Assembly: GCA_050084515.1 (NCBI GenBank)
Contig: CM114271.1
Coordinates: 32,302,001-32,366,000, forward strand
Direction: 5' to 3'
Origin: Blasia pusilla
Lineage: Eukaryota > Marchantiophyta > Marchantiopsida > Blasiales
DNA: 64,000 nucleotides
Positions 9,330 through 22,173 of the stretch are shown piece after piece. Both the position numbers and the translations under genes were made by a program. Below the pieces are notes generated by a model. It saw only the letters and a program-made list of their open reading frames with translations, was not told the origin of the DNA and ran no database searches. Positions within the stretch are counted from its first letter, which is position 1. Every line of letters starts with the position of its first letter.

Positions 9330-10480
9330 GCCTGAACTAGAGGCACCGCTGGTCGTCGAGGCACCATCGATGGTGTGTATAGTACCTCCGACAATGTGAA
9401 TGATTGTGGAATCCTGGCTTGCCGCTCATCGGTCCCCTCCGGTCTATCTCTGGACATGCCTCTTGACGAAGGTCAAAACATCTATCCCTAGTGTGACCAT
9501 ATCTCTGGCAATAGTCACACTTGTATTGTGGTGGGGCCATCCTTTGTGGCTCCTGAGCAATCGCAGGCACTCGTGGTCCTCTCCCATGCTGTGTGCAGTC
9601 TCTCTGCCTATCGGCCCCTCCACACGTCCAACAAGACAACATCGGTCCTTGTTGGGCAACATATGTAAGTACAGGTCGTTGCCTCATAGGCTCACGGTAC
9701 CTGGCCTGCTCTCTGGACACACTAGCCCGCTCCCGTGGTACTAGTGCTTGCTGTGGCACCTGTGGGGCCACCGTCGCTCGTGGACCCGTCGACTCTCGAG
9801 AAAATCCAGCGGTCACTACCTGCTTCTCACTCATGTTGAGCTCAATACGCTCAGACAACTCAAAGACCACCTTCAATGTGGGCTTTGTTGTGTGAATCAG
9901 CACCACATCTCGGACACTCCTTCGTACTTCTCGGTCTAGAATCCCGTACCAATACTGGACGTGAATGCCTCTCTCAAACTCTCATCCGATCATCGCTGAA
10001 AATCCTGTAGACTCTTCAGCTTGTCGGTGCGTACGCCTTGGTAGCTCTTCCCCAATTGTCGGAAGAACTCCATTGTGGGGCTGAAGCTGGGTGGCCCTCA
10101 ACCACCAAAGATATCTGCCACATCGCCTGTCTCATGGCCCTCCTCTCCATCTAGTCTGCGGGCTGATGGTGTGGGTCTCTCTCCTCTCACGATCCCATCA
10201 TATGCCTCGCAACCACTAGTGGACACATACCCTGGAGCCCAATACATCCTCCAAGCATCAATCTCTACTGAATATAGTGATCGAAACTCCATATAGTCAT
10301 CCATCGGAGGACCCTCCAAATGCTGGAACAACCCCTTCCATGCCATGAAAGGGTTGAACCGTGTCGAGAAGTCTCCTAGAAGTCGCACCACGTGTCGAAC
10401 TCCTGGATAAAATCATCTAAGTCGATGGTGCCCATTGCACCCGAGAAACGACGCATGCCTTGATGGCCCATGTCGTCCAT
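9330..10480 (-). pseudogene. Gypsy gag with CCHC zinc knuckles
   Basis: From about 10475 the minus strand reads MRRFSGAMGTIDLDDFI, EFDTWCDF and, after a stop and frameshift, TRFNPFMAWKGLFQHLEGPPMDDYMEF, the capsid-like core of plant gypsy gag. The open frame 9906-9337 ends with two zinc knuckles. CDYCQRYGHTRDRC is a perfect C-x2-C-x4-H-x4-C. CWTCGGADRQRDC has lost its His. Gag would assemble the particle and bind element RNA. The same capsid start is present on the plus strand at 58480-58650. Confidence 0.75.
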
Positions 10481-12215
10481 CTCCTGCCAAGTGATACTGC
10501 CTTCGTCTGCGATCTCGTCACCAGACCCAGTGTCTAGTGATGACGATCAAGCCACGGATGGATGTCGAGGTAGCTCCTCACTGGTAACCCCTCGGTATCT
10601 CACTCCACTCCGTGTCACTCCACTACTACTGCTCGCACTACCCCATTCTTCCAAACCCTGGAAGAACGTCGTGATGACAACCCTGTCTCACCCGCTCAAG
10701 CACTCAGACTCACCGAGAGTCTCCCACACTCCTCACTAGCTCACCTATTCTAACATCAATCCCATGATGACAGACCCAAGCTCATGCACACTCAACACTC
10801 ACGCTCACCATGAGCCTCCCAACTGACTCACCTAACCTAGCGACACTCTCTCGGGTCATACACACGATCCCTACTCGACAACCGCCGTATATCCACCAAG
10901 ATGCTACACATGAGAAGAGTCTACACTCGTCACCATCATTGCATCCACCTAGCACCAGCTACTACCCGATACCCAGCACTCTCAATCACACACGACAAGT
11001 GCAGGAAAAGGGACTCGAATGGGTAACCTGATCACGCCCTCCAACCTACGCACCGTCAACACTCACTCCTCCATGTGGTACGGCAACCTCTGCAACACGA
11101 CACTCTCCTTGACCACCATGTCAAACCTCCCGTCAGCACATGCGGACTACTTGTCGGCATCAATGCATGTGTCTCTAACAGTACAACTCCGTCGAAACAC
11201 CCTCCACCAAAATTGTCGGTGCGGATACCCCATGTCACTCACCAATACATCCAATCTCTCGGAAAAATCTCTGGCCCGTGGCCCTATGCGGGCCTCCCTA
11301 AGTATGGGGAGGGGGGGGAGAGTGGAAGAGGGGGAGGGAGACCTGGCCTGCGGCCCTATTCGCTTCCCGACTCCGTGGTCCTCAGTCCCTCTTCCATGAC
11401 CTAACCCTAGCCCGATCGTGCCCTAACTAACTAGCCCCTCGGCGGTTGCAAATGTATGAACACACACTCTCCTCTATCTCCTTCCCGACATCTGCCGTTC
11501 TCCTTTCAATGCTACACCCGAGCATCCTGTCTGCCACTCTGCTGCTGCTCTACTCTAGTCCACTACCCACGAAAAATCTGAGAAAAATGAGTAGCGCTTC
11601 CGCGTACAGCCTTCTGAACATAAAAACGACACACAAACGTCAAATGGTGTCTCCAAGGGCTCCTCGACCGAGGCAACTTGCTTGCCTACCCGCAAATAAA
11701 AAATTCCCTGCCCCCTTGCATCTTTCTCATGAAAAATAAAGAGTAGTAAAAATGGCACAACCAGCCTAAAACTCCACTCCTCAATCTACATCGGCATATC
11801 GAGCCTCGTCCACCCTGTGCTATCAAGGAATCCAGACGCTAGCACCCTAGTCCTAACTCACACACATACAAGAGAGGTGCTCCAACGGCCCAACATGAGA
11901 AAGATGGCTTAGGAAAGCCATCTTCCTCTCTTTCATAGGGTTGGAAAGAGCCAAAAGGCTCTTCCCCTTAAAATAGCCATCCCCTTGGTAACATGCGCGC
12001 ATAGGTTACCAAGGGCGGGTGACCTGGTCAACAAGTCACCCGGCTATGAAAGATCTCAACAAGAAAGTCGTCAGAAACAACGTTCCAGACACAATAAACC
12101 TATCCTCAACCTCATCTGACATTGTGAGACAAAGTTACACTCAAGATAGTCCGTTGGCTCCTACGCCCTATCCACGATAGATCTCGGCCTACCGGCTATT
12201 CATATGTGACAACTC
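10480..12215 (-). repeat. Gypsy leader and partial 5' LTR
   Basis: The segment 12215-11700 (minus) matches, block by block, the LTR read on the plus strand at 56690-57180: the GGCCGAGATCTATCGTGGAT block, a GTTACC inverted motif, an AGAGCC box, and the ACTCTTTATTTTT end region. The leader 11700-10480 matches 57180-58480 (plus). Open frames inside it are proline/serine-rich and do not resemble any protein I know, so I treat them as noncoding leader. The first part of the LTR (TGTGTGATC start) is missing at the 12215 side. Confidence 0.6.
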
Positions 12216-12439
12216 GTTTGCTCTTCACCTTCTTTGTGGCTTGTCTGATTGCATCAATCATCTGTGTTCCTCCTTGCTCCTTTACTTTTTGCTTGATAGC
12301 CACCATCTGGAGCTCCTTCATTTCTGTTCTCCCTTCCTTTGATTTGTTATTACGGCCCCGAAAATAGTTGACTCCTACTGCACAGCCTGCAGAATGCAAG
12401 TTATTCTGTAGGTTCTCAACCCTATGTGTTTTTAACGGT

Positions 12440-13160
12440 CTGATGTGTCGTGCGCATACACATCGCTATACAACATACATCGATGTCACTGAACACATAC
12501 ACAAACACCCACAGTCCCATGCTAACTCATGGTATCCAAACAATAAGACAAGAAGTACCAAAATATCTCCAATTAAATAAGGTGAGATCTCTCTCACAAC
12601 ACCATAGCTCTCACATGTGTGCACTCTCACATGTTTTTATGAATGTCAAACCAAACCCACTCTCCTTATGAGAGGCTTGGGTTACTCTCACAAGGCAAGA
12701 GACCATAGTTGTGCTGCCTCATGTCAAGAGGTTCAACAAAGAGAGAATAAGCTCTCTCTCTTTGAGGTATATCCCTCCTCTCTCTCAAACTCTCTCCATG
12801 GTAACCTATGCTCCCAAGTCACCTCCTTGGTTCTTGACCTGATGTAGGAGGTCAATGGTCACTTCCCAAAATACAAAGTTGACCATATATTCAAAATGGT
12901 ACTTACCTAAAATAGTAAGTTCCTCAATATGGCTCAAATGAGCCGAAACGAAAGGAAAACTTGCTCTCTCAAGTTTCATGGGGCCTCAGCAAGTCATCCT
13001 CGACCTCTTGAGCCTGTCCTCCACTACTCGTGAAGGCACTCTACTAGATCTCACCAATCTATCCTAAAAGACGTGATAGTTGTCGTGCGTATACACAACA
13101 TACATCACTATCACCGAACACACACACAAACACGCACGATCCCCTGCTAACTCACCAAGA
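12440..13160 (-). repeat. LTR-like repeat of a second family (family B)
   Basis: Copies of the same sequence occur at 33100-33800 (-), 37595-38215 (+) and, in part, 25790-25935 (+). Shared blocks are GAGAGGCTTGGGTTACTC, AAACTCTCTCCATGGTAA, CCAAATGAGCC and a final TCTTTTAGGATAG-like box. In this copy an ~80-bp direct repeat (GTCGTGCGCATACACATC and on) flanks the unit at 12443 and 13081. No coding capacity seen. Its identity as an LTR is inferred from repetition and length (~620 bp). Confidence 0.5.
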
Positions 13161-15375
13161 GAGCTCATCCATAGGGTCAAGTGCAATCCTAGATAAGGGG
13201 AGGAGAAAAGCATAACAAAGGTAATCCTGAATAGCCTAGGGGATCCGATGGAACAATCTCGAGCAAGGAAAATGGATCTTGAAAAGACCCATGACACTAC
13301 TAAGGTGGGTCCTCAACCACTCCCTTGACTCCAGAGGGGGTTGTGATGCGGGAAACGTCGGAGAGCATCCATGGTCAACTAGAGGAACCACCCATCTAAA
13401 TCTATTAAAGTCGGGATAGTTTTCCGCTAAGTGGTTCCGAATTCCTAAATGAATGAAGAATTCGGGACAACAAGGGCATCTCGACTAGACGAACCGCGAA
13501 TCCCCACACGAGGGGTTGGATTGGGTCGAGGCATTAATAGGACTCACCAATAAGATACCATCACCCCCTCCATCCAACTCGAGAGACAAATCCCACCAAA
13601 AGCGCCTAAACTCTCCTCATTCAAACTAGGAATTACGGTAATTGACTCTCTTCCTATCCACAGTAATGCTCCCCCTGGAATAAACACTCAACTACCATCA
13701 CCATCTAGGACTTATAGAACCCAAACCCCTCCCCAAACATAACTAGAGGCTTCATGGTGATAATAAGGATATGGGAAGAGAAGTGTAAAAATATATAAAA
13801 ATGGATGGAAAAAGGATGTACCTAAGGGTGAATGGATGGAGACAACCATGAATTAAGCATAAGCAATAAATAAGGATGACACATTAAGATAAATGTAGAG
13901 GGAAGGGAGTGTATTATGAAAAGAAGTTACATAGGGATCGTTCGTTACATTACAACATGTGAAATGCTAATGCTTATATGGGAAACCCTAATAAGAGTAA
14001 GAATCTATGAAACAAAATAAAAATAAAAATACCTCACAATATGAGCCATGGTGCGGATCAAAACGAACACATAGTGGAGCTCGTTGTTTTGACATATAAC
14101 ATACTTTCTCTCCTAGACCCTCCTCGCCGCTGCGCACGTCCCACTTTGTCCGCCCACCCATCCGTCCGCATCCGTGTGCGCCACCAGTTATAGAGCCATC
14201 CCACTGAAAAGGAAAATGATTTCGTTAATTAAAATTAACTAAGAATTTAATTAGTAAATGTTATTTTGGTGGGAAGAGTAGGTATTGTTCAATTTTTAAT
14301 GAAAGAATGAAATTATTTAAGTATTATTTAAAAATGAAAATTTATTACTCTTTTGATATTAAAAAAAATTTAATTATATTTTGAAATGAAAATATTTCTA
14401 ACTTATTAAAAAATCATTTTCGTTACTAGTGGTGGATTAAAGAAGAAGATTCCGATTTGAGATTGTATTCACGTGAACACGAACGAATGGAAATTCACGA
14501 GAATGATGAAGTGCTGTGCACGAGCGTTTGAAGTAGTGTTCCCAGGGGCTTGTCTGTGCATGAGGCTTGGAAGTTGTGTTGGGCAAGGTTTGTTTGTGGC
14601 GAGGCCCTCCCTCGCGCTTGCGTGCGGAAAGGGTGGGTATGGTGGTCAGGAAGCCGAGCTACGAAGCACGAGGACGCAGCCAGATCTAAAACTGTGACTT
14701 CGGATCTCTCTTTCTCTCGCTCTCCGGAAAGGAAATGAAAGTTTCGCTTTCTTGCGAGTGCCGACCGATTCACACAGAAGTGGCGGCGGCAGTAGCAGCA
14801 CGGAGATGAGGATTCTGTAATTAGGTTTCCATATCCAACGATTAAATTTCATTACGCATGAATTTGACTTGCGCACTTTGCCCCGTTTCCTTGTAATGAC
14901 CATTTGTCCTCGTCGCTCGCAATTCCTGTCTTGGGATCGTTCTGCCTGAAAAAGCGCGCAGCTTCCGGATGGGCGGCAAGAAGCAATGGTTGTGGATACG
15001 ATGCGTGGATCCTAGTTTTAGAGGGTGCTGCAGGTGGAGCGGGTGATCCGGGATCGGGGCGTTTAGCTCGTGCTGATCACTTCCAGCTAGGGTTAGGGTT
15101 GGGAGCATTTCGAACGCGGAATGTTTGCCGAAGAGAGGAGAAAATTGGATTGAAGATTGGGGGCTGTGTTGCTGGCAGGAGTGCTTTTCGTTTCGCACCT
15201 CCTTGCCGTCTGGTTCGCGATTTACGGATGTAATTTGTGATGCGGATGAATTCCAGAATCTGTGTCTCGAAATTACGAGAATTTTGACAGTGGCGAGGCA
15301 ACGGAAAGGAGGACGGATTGGAGGGTTTGACAGAAATTGAAGGAATTTTGAAGCGAGCAGAAGAATTCTACGATT
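13161..15375. other. Intergenic region and LFR upstream sequence
   Basis: No gene is recognisable. 13161-14130 looks like degraded transposon DNA. 14230-14420 is very AT-rich. From about 14430 composition becomes more GC-rich and unlike the repeats around it. 14700-15375 probably holds the promoter and 5' UTR of LFR, but no TATA box stands out. Open frames here are short and unlike known proteins. Confidence 0.5.
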
Positions 15376-18300
15376 ATGGTGGGGCAGGCAGGAGGTGCGG
15401 GGGGTAGCGGGCCAGGAAAGAGGGGAAGGCCGGCTAACGCAGTAAATAACAATGCCAATCATTCGGATGCCGCCGGAGGGGCTGGAGCCGTGGCTCAGCC
15501 CACACTCGGGCCTTCGCTTCAAGTGCTCAATTCCTTTGCAGGTTTGTATCGTTAGTCCTTAGACAAAGGCTGCAAATGCTTTTTGATTTTTTTCTTCTCT
15601 ATATTAGTTAACCCTTAGAATTATATTGTACATTTAGGAGCATTATTTCCGGCATTTTTTATGGGGCACTTATTGGGTACTCGAACAGAAAGATGGCTAT
15701 AGGGATCCTCCTTTTTTTCGTTGGATTTACCCGGGATCAAATAGAGAACTCGTTCGGTTTGTGTAGTCGGAAAATATGGGTGTGACGTCGAGGTCGGTAA
15801 AAGAATATGAGCACCTTCTCCCATACCCTTCCTTCCTCCCCTCCCCTCCTCCCCTAGCCTTCCCTCCCCTACCCTCCTTTTTTAAAAAAAAGAAAGGGTC
15901 TCGTGGGTCTTGATTTGTGCCTAATGGAAAAGTCGATCGTGTAAATTTCCACGAATATTTGGCTAAGATGACCTAAGGATGGTGGTTGGTGCACGTTCTT
16001 CAAGTCAGCTCGTAGGCGTTAATTTGCCAGAAGAAGACTGCAATTTAAAAGTTGAGCTGATGTAACTGGTATCCGTGCGATTCAACGATCCACTAGTCCA
16101 TCAGAGACTGGGTCGAGTCTGAAGGCACCATTGGAATCATCCCACTTCCCTGTCTCTGGCCGAGTCTCACGGGAGGCTGGTGCACGGAACGAGTCACTTG
16201 GGGGCATGTTGTAACGGACTGTTCTATGTTCTTGAAGCTGCATTTACAATCCAAACACCAGCCCACTTTGACTATGGGTTCCGGGTCTGGCTTTGTGGTG
16301 CAGAACAACATCACAAGAGGTTAGTTATGGCGTTGCAGAGCGGACTCAAAGGAGAGCTCGCATGGGCTCTCAATGCTCTGACGATGCTCTCGTTCAAAGA
16401 GAAGGATGATAACAGGAAAGATTCGACTCCTCTGGCGAAAATACCTGGCCTTCTTGACGCACTCTTGCATGTGGTACGTGCCGAATTATCCTTGTGTCGT
16501 TCTCTGATCTTGTCGCTGTCTCGGGCTTACAGCCCTTGAATTGGAACCGCTTTTAAGTCCCATTTCATTATTGAACGAATCTCTCCTTGTCGATCATATA
16601 GCCCATGTGTTTGAATTCTCTCTCGAGATGATGGGTAGTTGGTACCAAAACCACGAACCCGGTCCATTCCACCTCCTACTTGTCTGCGCATTCCTGCAAG
16701 AACCGGCATGGTACGTTCTGAAAGTTGCGCCTTCTTGTGGGTTGTCAAGCGAAGATCAATGAGTGGCGCGATATTGGTCATAACAGAGAGTCAGCGAAGC
16801 TTGCTCGACCACGCAATTTGGGAGCTGGTCGCCCTTACACTGGCTTCGGGCTCGAGTACGACACCTCGAGTCCCAACGATCCTCTCAACCGCATAAGGTA
16901 AGGAGTTCAATGGCTCCAGGTCTTCTAGTTGATGGTATGTATTCCGAAAAGAGTATCTAGCGGTGAATGCACTGACTTTGAGACATCCGACCACGGCTAC
17001 TTTTGCGGAAGGTTCTGTAGGACAACCCATAGATCACATATCGATGCAAGCAAAGACTAGTCCATATGGCTTGCATCGGGCCGAAAATAAATGACCTAAA
17101 TAGAAAGAAGGAAGTTAGGACTCTAGCAAGGCTAAAAGATTTTTCCCTTGCTGTCGTCTGTTTCCGGATGTACACTATGCCTCCGAAATTATTTCATGTG
17201 AAGAGCTTAAAGAAGGTGCATGACAGGACATTATCAGAGAACTGGCCGCAAGATGATGCCCAAACCGATGGAGGCGGGCAAAGGAAAGCTTTGGATTGGT
17301 GGTGGGACGAAGAGGGACTTTTCAATCTAGATGAGCTGGGGAGGTCCGAGCGACAGCAATGTGCTGTAGCTGCATCCAATGTGATACGGAACTTCTCGTT
17401 CATGCCTGAGAATGAGGCTACCATGGCTCAACATCGAAACTGTCTGGAGACTCTGATAATCTGCATGGAGGACCATGAGACTGGTAGGCAAAGACCTTAC
17501 CCCTTGTGCTGCTTCTTGAGCCCACGCATTCGGACTGGGGAGAATTTACTCCTACGTTGCAACAGTCGGACTGTTTTGGAGATGGTGATGTGACACTGCT
17601 GCCGTTGCGCGCTTTGCAGAGGATGACGAGCTTGTGACCAACGCGCTCGACTCCATCGTCAATCTCGCTCCCTTTCTGGTTCTGAAGATCTTCGGTGAGA
17701 TGATTGATTCACCTGCCCGAGGTCGCATAACGTAAGTCGCCAAGCCTTCAGGATAAATCCACTCTCGTAGCAAGAGGATAACTGTTGGCTCCGAATCATA
17801 AGAACCATCAGTCTCTGAAACTATTGAGAGGCATGCGGTTCTCAACTTCCGACAGTGCGCGCCTTCCAAAAATCAACTCGACACGGAGAGTTTCGTAATG
17901 TATGTCGTAAATATTTTGTTCATATGCAGGGTCAAGAGAGCAGTGCAGGCTATTTTGGGGATGTTGGAATCGCAAGTGCGGGCATGGCACTGCTCAGCCG
18001 CAGAATTACTCGGCCGTCTTGTTGTCAACCCCGACAACGAAGCTTTCATTCTGCCCTTCGCTCCCCAGGTTCTACGAGCCATTCTTACTTTTCTCGCACT
18101 CGTCATCTTCTGTACAGTTTCCATTAGGAAAGTATAGAGAGGCGTCTTAGCTTCTGGCAGTGTTCAATTAATCACGAGCCTAGTGATGAATGCCATCTCT
18201 GAATGAAACTTACACTGCATTCAAGGACTTCGCAGATTTACAAACGATTGGTAGATTTGTTGGGGCTTCCTGGAGCTGATGCGCAAGCAGCTGCTGTAGC

Positions 18301-18904
18301 GGCTCTCTACAATTTTGCGGAGATAAACATGGATTGTCGATTGCGCCTCGCCAATGAACGCTGGTATGCAGGCATATGCAAATATCAAGATAGAGGGCTC
18401 TTTTCGTATCCCGGCGAGGGGCGGAACCGTAGTGAACACATGGCATCAACCAGTGCTACCCAGTTAGTACCCAGTTGCAAATTCGTTCTGTGCGAAGCTC
18501 GAACTCTGGTTAACATCTGGTGGTGTCTTTCGTACGGAGTCACAGGGTAGTGGGTACAGCTCAATTTCTTTGAATATGCTTCAAATAGAATCGACTACTG
18601 TACTGATGCAGATACGCAATCGTGGGTTGTGTTTATGTGACTTCGTAGGGCGATAGGCCGGCTGCTACGTGTGGTGCAATCGCCGCATCCTTTGGCGGAG
18701 ATCTGCAGAAAAGCAGCGCTGACATTGGAGAGTCTAGCATCTGAGCCGCAAAATCGGTCAGTGTTGATGTCACATGAGAACAGTTTTGTGGAGGTGGCGC
18801 TATTGGACATGCGAATGTCTGACATCTTCGCGCGCATATTGTTTGAACTAAGCTCTGGAACCAACTCCAGGGTGGCTCCCGTACGTGGGGTGTGGGGCTC
18901 CTGA
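15376..18904 (+). CDS. LFR: LFR: armadillo-repeat subunit/partner of SWI/SNF chromatin remodelling complexes
   Basis: Eight exons join in phase: 15376-15541, 16304-16473, 16755-16897, 17227-17483, 17620-17731, 17930-18068, 18236-18363, 18649-18904, giving 456 aa, close to the ~460 aa of Arabidopsis LEAF AND FLOWER RELATED. The N-terminus is Gly/Ala-rich with a KRGRP AT-hook-like motif. Conserved blocks follow in order: MALQSGLKGELAWALNALT, INEWRDI, GFGLEYD, EEGLFNLDELGRSE, AASNVIRNFSFMPENE, ELVTNALDSIVNLA, AAELLGRLVVNPDNEAF, INMDCRLRLANERW, EICRKAALTLESL and a GVWGS end. The family acts in the nucleus as an ARM-repeat component of SWI/SNF complexes controlling organ development. Start: first ATG in frame with the conserved block LGPSLQVLNSF. 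The exon 4 acceptor is uncertain; an AG giving a start at 17206 would add 7 residues. All introns are GT-AG. Confidence 0.93.
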
Positions 18905-21070
18905 TTTCCAACAGTAAATCACTTGTATCATACGTTTGGAGTGTACCGACCTTTTCGAGAAGATATTTTGGGTTGGCACTAGTGAGATTCTGGTGATATA
19001 TTGCAAATCGCTCAAACCACGTTTCATTGCGGACGCCTCCATGTACATTAACTAGTGATAAGCACAAAGGTGCCCGCGCTTTAGGCCACCGGAAGTGTTT
19101 TGCCACGCAGATGGCACTTATGGCATTCAGCTTATCGTAAACTAGATAGGATCCTTCGTTTTTGGACTGCTAGGATTAGCACCAAACATCTGGGAAACGT
19201 GGGTATCTTTCATCAGGAGAGAGTTCATCTGACATTACCGCCAGTCCTCTCACTTAGCTCTTGGGCTTCGTATACTGATGATGTCATGGCCACCCACGAA
19301 ATTGGTACCCGTATGAAAAGTTGATCATGTAGCACCTTGGAGGAATGGAGCCTACTACGGGCTTGGTTTGGCTAACAGGATCTATTACTGGAGCTTTCAG
19401 AGGAATCAAAACAGCTATGGTTCTCACGTAGGTTCTGACAACAACAATGAAGTACGTTGTCACGCCCAAATGCAGTCGAGTTCTTTCGGGTCACGTGAGA
19501 CCCATGTGAGGGATGATAGGCCACTAGTGTCAAAGCATTCATTTCTAGTGATAGTAATCATATCCACCAGGAACCCTGCATCCTCTTCCAGACGACGAGG
19601 TCTGAATCAGGTATAGTTAGGGCCCAAGGTGGAAGTAAATCCTGGAGCCTGTCACCAACACTGTTTCTCGAGCTCTGGGACGAAGAAAGTCCATGAAAAC
19701 CGGTCGCAGCAGATCGAGACTGGTGAGTCGGTGGCTAACAAAACTTGCTATACGTACATGTTCACATCGTGCAGGGGATCATGTGGCCCGAATATATGTG
19801 GAAAATTTACGACACGAAGTCTACCAGACTTGAAATTGCGAAGCTGTAACTATCTGTCTTTGCTGCATGTAAGGTGTAAGAATCTGGATTGATGGGCTGC
19901 CTCCAGCTGCAAGCCTTAAAATTATTTTTGAGGTCTAAAGGAGCAACGTAGACACCGTGAAGGTAGGCAGCGCGATGATGAGTTTCTTGTTGTTTTCTTG
20001 TAAGCTTCTCACCCCTTAAGGTCTCAGTATGGAAATGAATTTTGTTGATGTACGGAGGTCCCGCAGCAAAAGGTCTAGATTTTTGGTAGTGTGACGATGG
20101 ATGTTTCATGGGTCAGGCGGAAGTTGTAAACATCTACAATTTTTATACACAAACGATTTTGAACATCTACCAAATTTCCTCGTGATAAAATCTTCCAAAA
20201 GAATGCATATAATTTTACCACAGCTCTTGATGGCTTTACCCGTCTGCTAGTGTGCTACAGATTTGAAAGCTCGTCATTCGAAAGGATAATAAATCTATGA
20301 AATGTAGAGTTAAGGTAGATTCAGTAATTTCAGGTTCATTTTAGGGTTATGAATTTGTTACAATGAACTATATGTTAATAACAAAATTTGGTGATACTTC
20401 CAAAGCATTCATTTCATTTCACAATCTCGTGCAAGGAAGATAAGGTCAACATCTTACACAAAGAGTCTGCATGTAACAGCTCAGAGACAATTCTCATTCT
20501 CATTCTCCAGGAGACTGCAGACTTTAAACAGAAAACCACAAGAAACCTCAGAGACAATTCTCATCCCAATTATCCAGTAGAGTGCAAACAATAAACAGAC
20601 CTGAAGTTAAAAGGCAATGTGACAATTGGAAATTAAAAGTTGTACAATCCGCCCACATCAATTTCGTAATTCCCTTCGGAACAGTTGGTAATTGCCTCGT
20701 TACTTGCCGACAGGAAAGTCATAATATTTGCACTTGTCAATACCAGTTTGAGTACATAGGTGAAGATAGTAACCGTTTATTATCACGATAGGTGCCAAGT
20801 CTGGAAAAATTTATGTTTACATTCTCGTGAGTAAAATGATTTGCTCACTACCCGACCCTATTCAGCTGCTGAGTTTCATGAAGAGGTAGCATATCCTAGA
20901 AGATATCTATTCTTGGGGAATTGATATATAGTTAGTATACACACAGCTTTAGGTTTACAAAGACAAACTCTACTCTCTCATCTGAAATAAGCGCCTTTCT
21001 TTTGTGCAGCAGACGGATCACGACATTTTAGAGATACCCTCAAACTCATGTAGACAGTACCAGCTTTGCT
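18905..21070. other. Intergenic region between convergent genes
   Basis: LFR (+) and the SOUL gene (-) end toward each other, so this 2.2 kb should contain both 3' UTRs. I see no conserved protein, RNA gene or recognisable transposon in it. Short open frames at 19100-19900 show no family signature. Confidence 0.6.
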
Positions 21071-22173
21071 CTACAGTCTATCAACAGGAAACTCCGTTTG
21101 TGTTGACAGGTTGGAACTGTCCAGATCGATGTTCACCCAGACCTCATTTAGTCGATCCCAAATCTGAAATGGAGAGTTGAACTGAGCAATGGCATAGGAA
21201 TCCAGACCAGAGATAGGAAAAGTTGCATTCCTGAGTGAGTCTGTCTTTGCAAGGCTTTTTGCCAATTCCTCAGCCTCCTGAGCCACATTGCTATCTTGCG
21301 CATAACCAGAGAACTTCCTCACTGCAATGGTCTTCTTTCCCCATCGCTCAAATGTTATGTCAAGCTCTGCAAGAGGAGTTGGTGGTGCTTTCTGGAATTT
21401 TGCAGGGATGAAAAATCGTACAGCAAAAGCAGAGGAGCAGAAGGGCCCAGCTGATGGAATAATTCCTGTCAGTACTGGAGCCGTCATAGGCACTCTTGTC
21501 CAGTTATAATTCCCACCTTCGATGTACTCTAAAAGCCTGTGATTTGCAAGGTTAACCAAATTTTTAGTCTCAGCAATGACCAACAATCTACCATAAAAAG
21601 TGCAGCACAAATTGACAATGAATTTCGTTTCCCCTTACCCAGCAAAGAAAAACACTATATTCCTTCACCAGTGGTGTGCTGCCTGGTCTTCAAAAGCGTC
21701 TAAATTCCCTCTGGTTTCCAGAACTGAATGATATATTCACTAATTGACAACGAATATTTCATTTCTCATTGTTCAGCAAAAAACAAACACTACTCATCGA
21801 GCTAATCTCCAAAATCATCTATGTTCACTCTTGCTTATAAGTTCCCCACAAACGTTTTCATTCCCGGCTGAAATTTACATTCTAAAGTGACAAAACCCCC
21901 AATTATCTCAGAACTCTTTGTCCAAATGATTTCATGCCACAAGGGAAGGGCCAACCTGTGGAATCCAAGTGTAGTGGCACGCACAAATGATACATCTTCC
22001 ACAAGCGCCACTGCCCATACTGACTCGTTATACAAACGAATCTCAAAATCAGATGATTCTTGCAAAACAACGTAGTCTGGCTTCTCCAGATGAAAACCTG
22101 TGCACAAGCTCAAAGCACACAGAAGCACCAAACTGACGGGCACCAAACTGACGGGCAACAACCTCAGGACCAT
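21071..22173 (-). CDS. SOUL haem-binding family protein with signal peptide
   Basis: Two exons, 22173-21956 and 21536-21071, join in phase (F-H-A/G | G-L-L, giving FHRLLEYI) to a 227-aa protein. The start ATG at 22173 has an AAAGATGG context and opens a hydrophobic leader (LVPVSLVLLCALSLCTG), so the protein is probably secreted or enters the endomembrane system. Residues ~30-220 form a SOUL/HBP domain: DYVVLQESSDFEIRLYN, then GFHRL with YIEGGN, RVPMTAPVLTGIIPSAGPFCSS, FFIPAKFQ, AVRKFSGYAQD, YAIAQFNSPFQ and NEVWVNID. SOUL proteins bind haem or tetrapyrroles with modest affinity; the physiological role of the plant secreted group is not settled. The intron has a GTTGG donor and CACAG acceptor. 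The leader repeats PVSLV twice because of a 15-bp DNA duplication. Confidence 0.93.

Larger units (their letters stand above)
2336..12215 (-). mobile_element. Decayed Ty3/gypsy element with captured DNA methyltransferase and PHD finger
   Basis: Minus-strand order is: partial 5' LTR (about 12215-11700), leader and gag (11700-9330), protease (9076-8606), C5 DNA methyltransferase (8200-7240), reverse transcriptase (6870-6040), RNase H (6039-5480), integrase (5110-2760) with a PHD finger (2740-2599), polypurine tract (2535-2523) and the first ~190 bp of the 3' LTR. PR-RT-RH-IN is the Ty3/gypsy order. The 3' LTR is cut by the LINE on its left, and a LINE fragment interrupts integrase at 3460-4741. 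Many stops and frameshifts make it inactive. Relatives of the same family lie at 34.8-37.6 kb and 55.4-58.7 kb. Confidence 0.85.

Noticed and set aside
12196-12399. Small Lys-rich frame (MHSAGCAVGVNYF and on) as a host exon
   Set aside because: Its first part is shared with repeat sequence at 33490-33590, and it lies between two LTR pieces. Coding evidence is too weak.
16541-17030. Separate small genes within 16.5-17.0 kb
   Set aside because: These frames are introns and shadow frames of LFR; the conserved exon 16755-16897 accounts for the coding signal.
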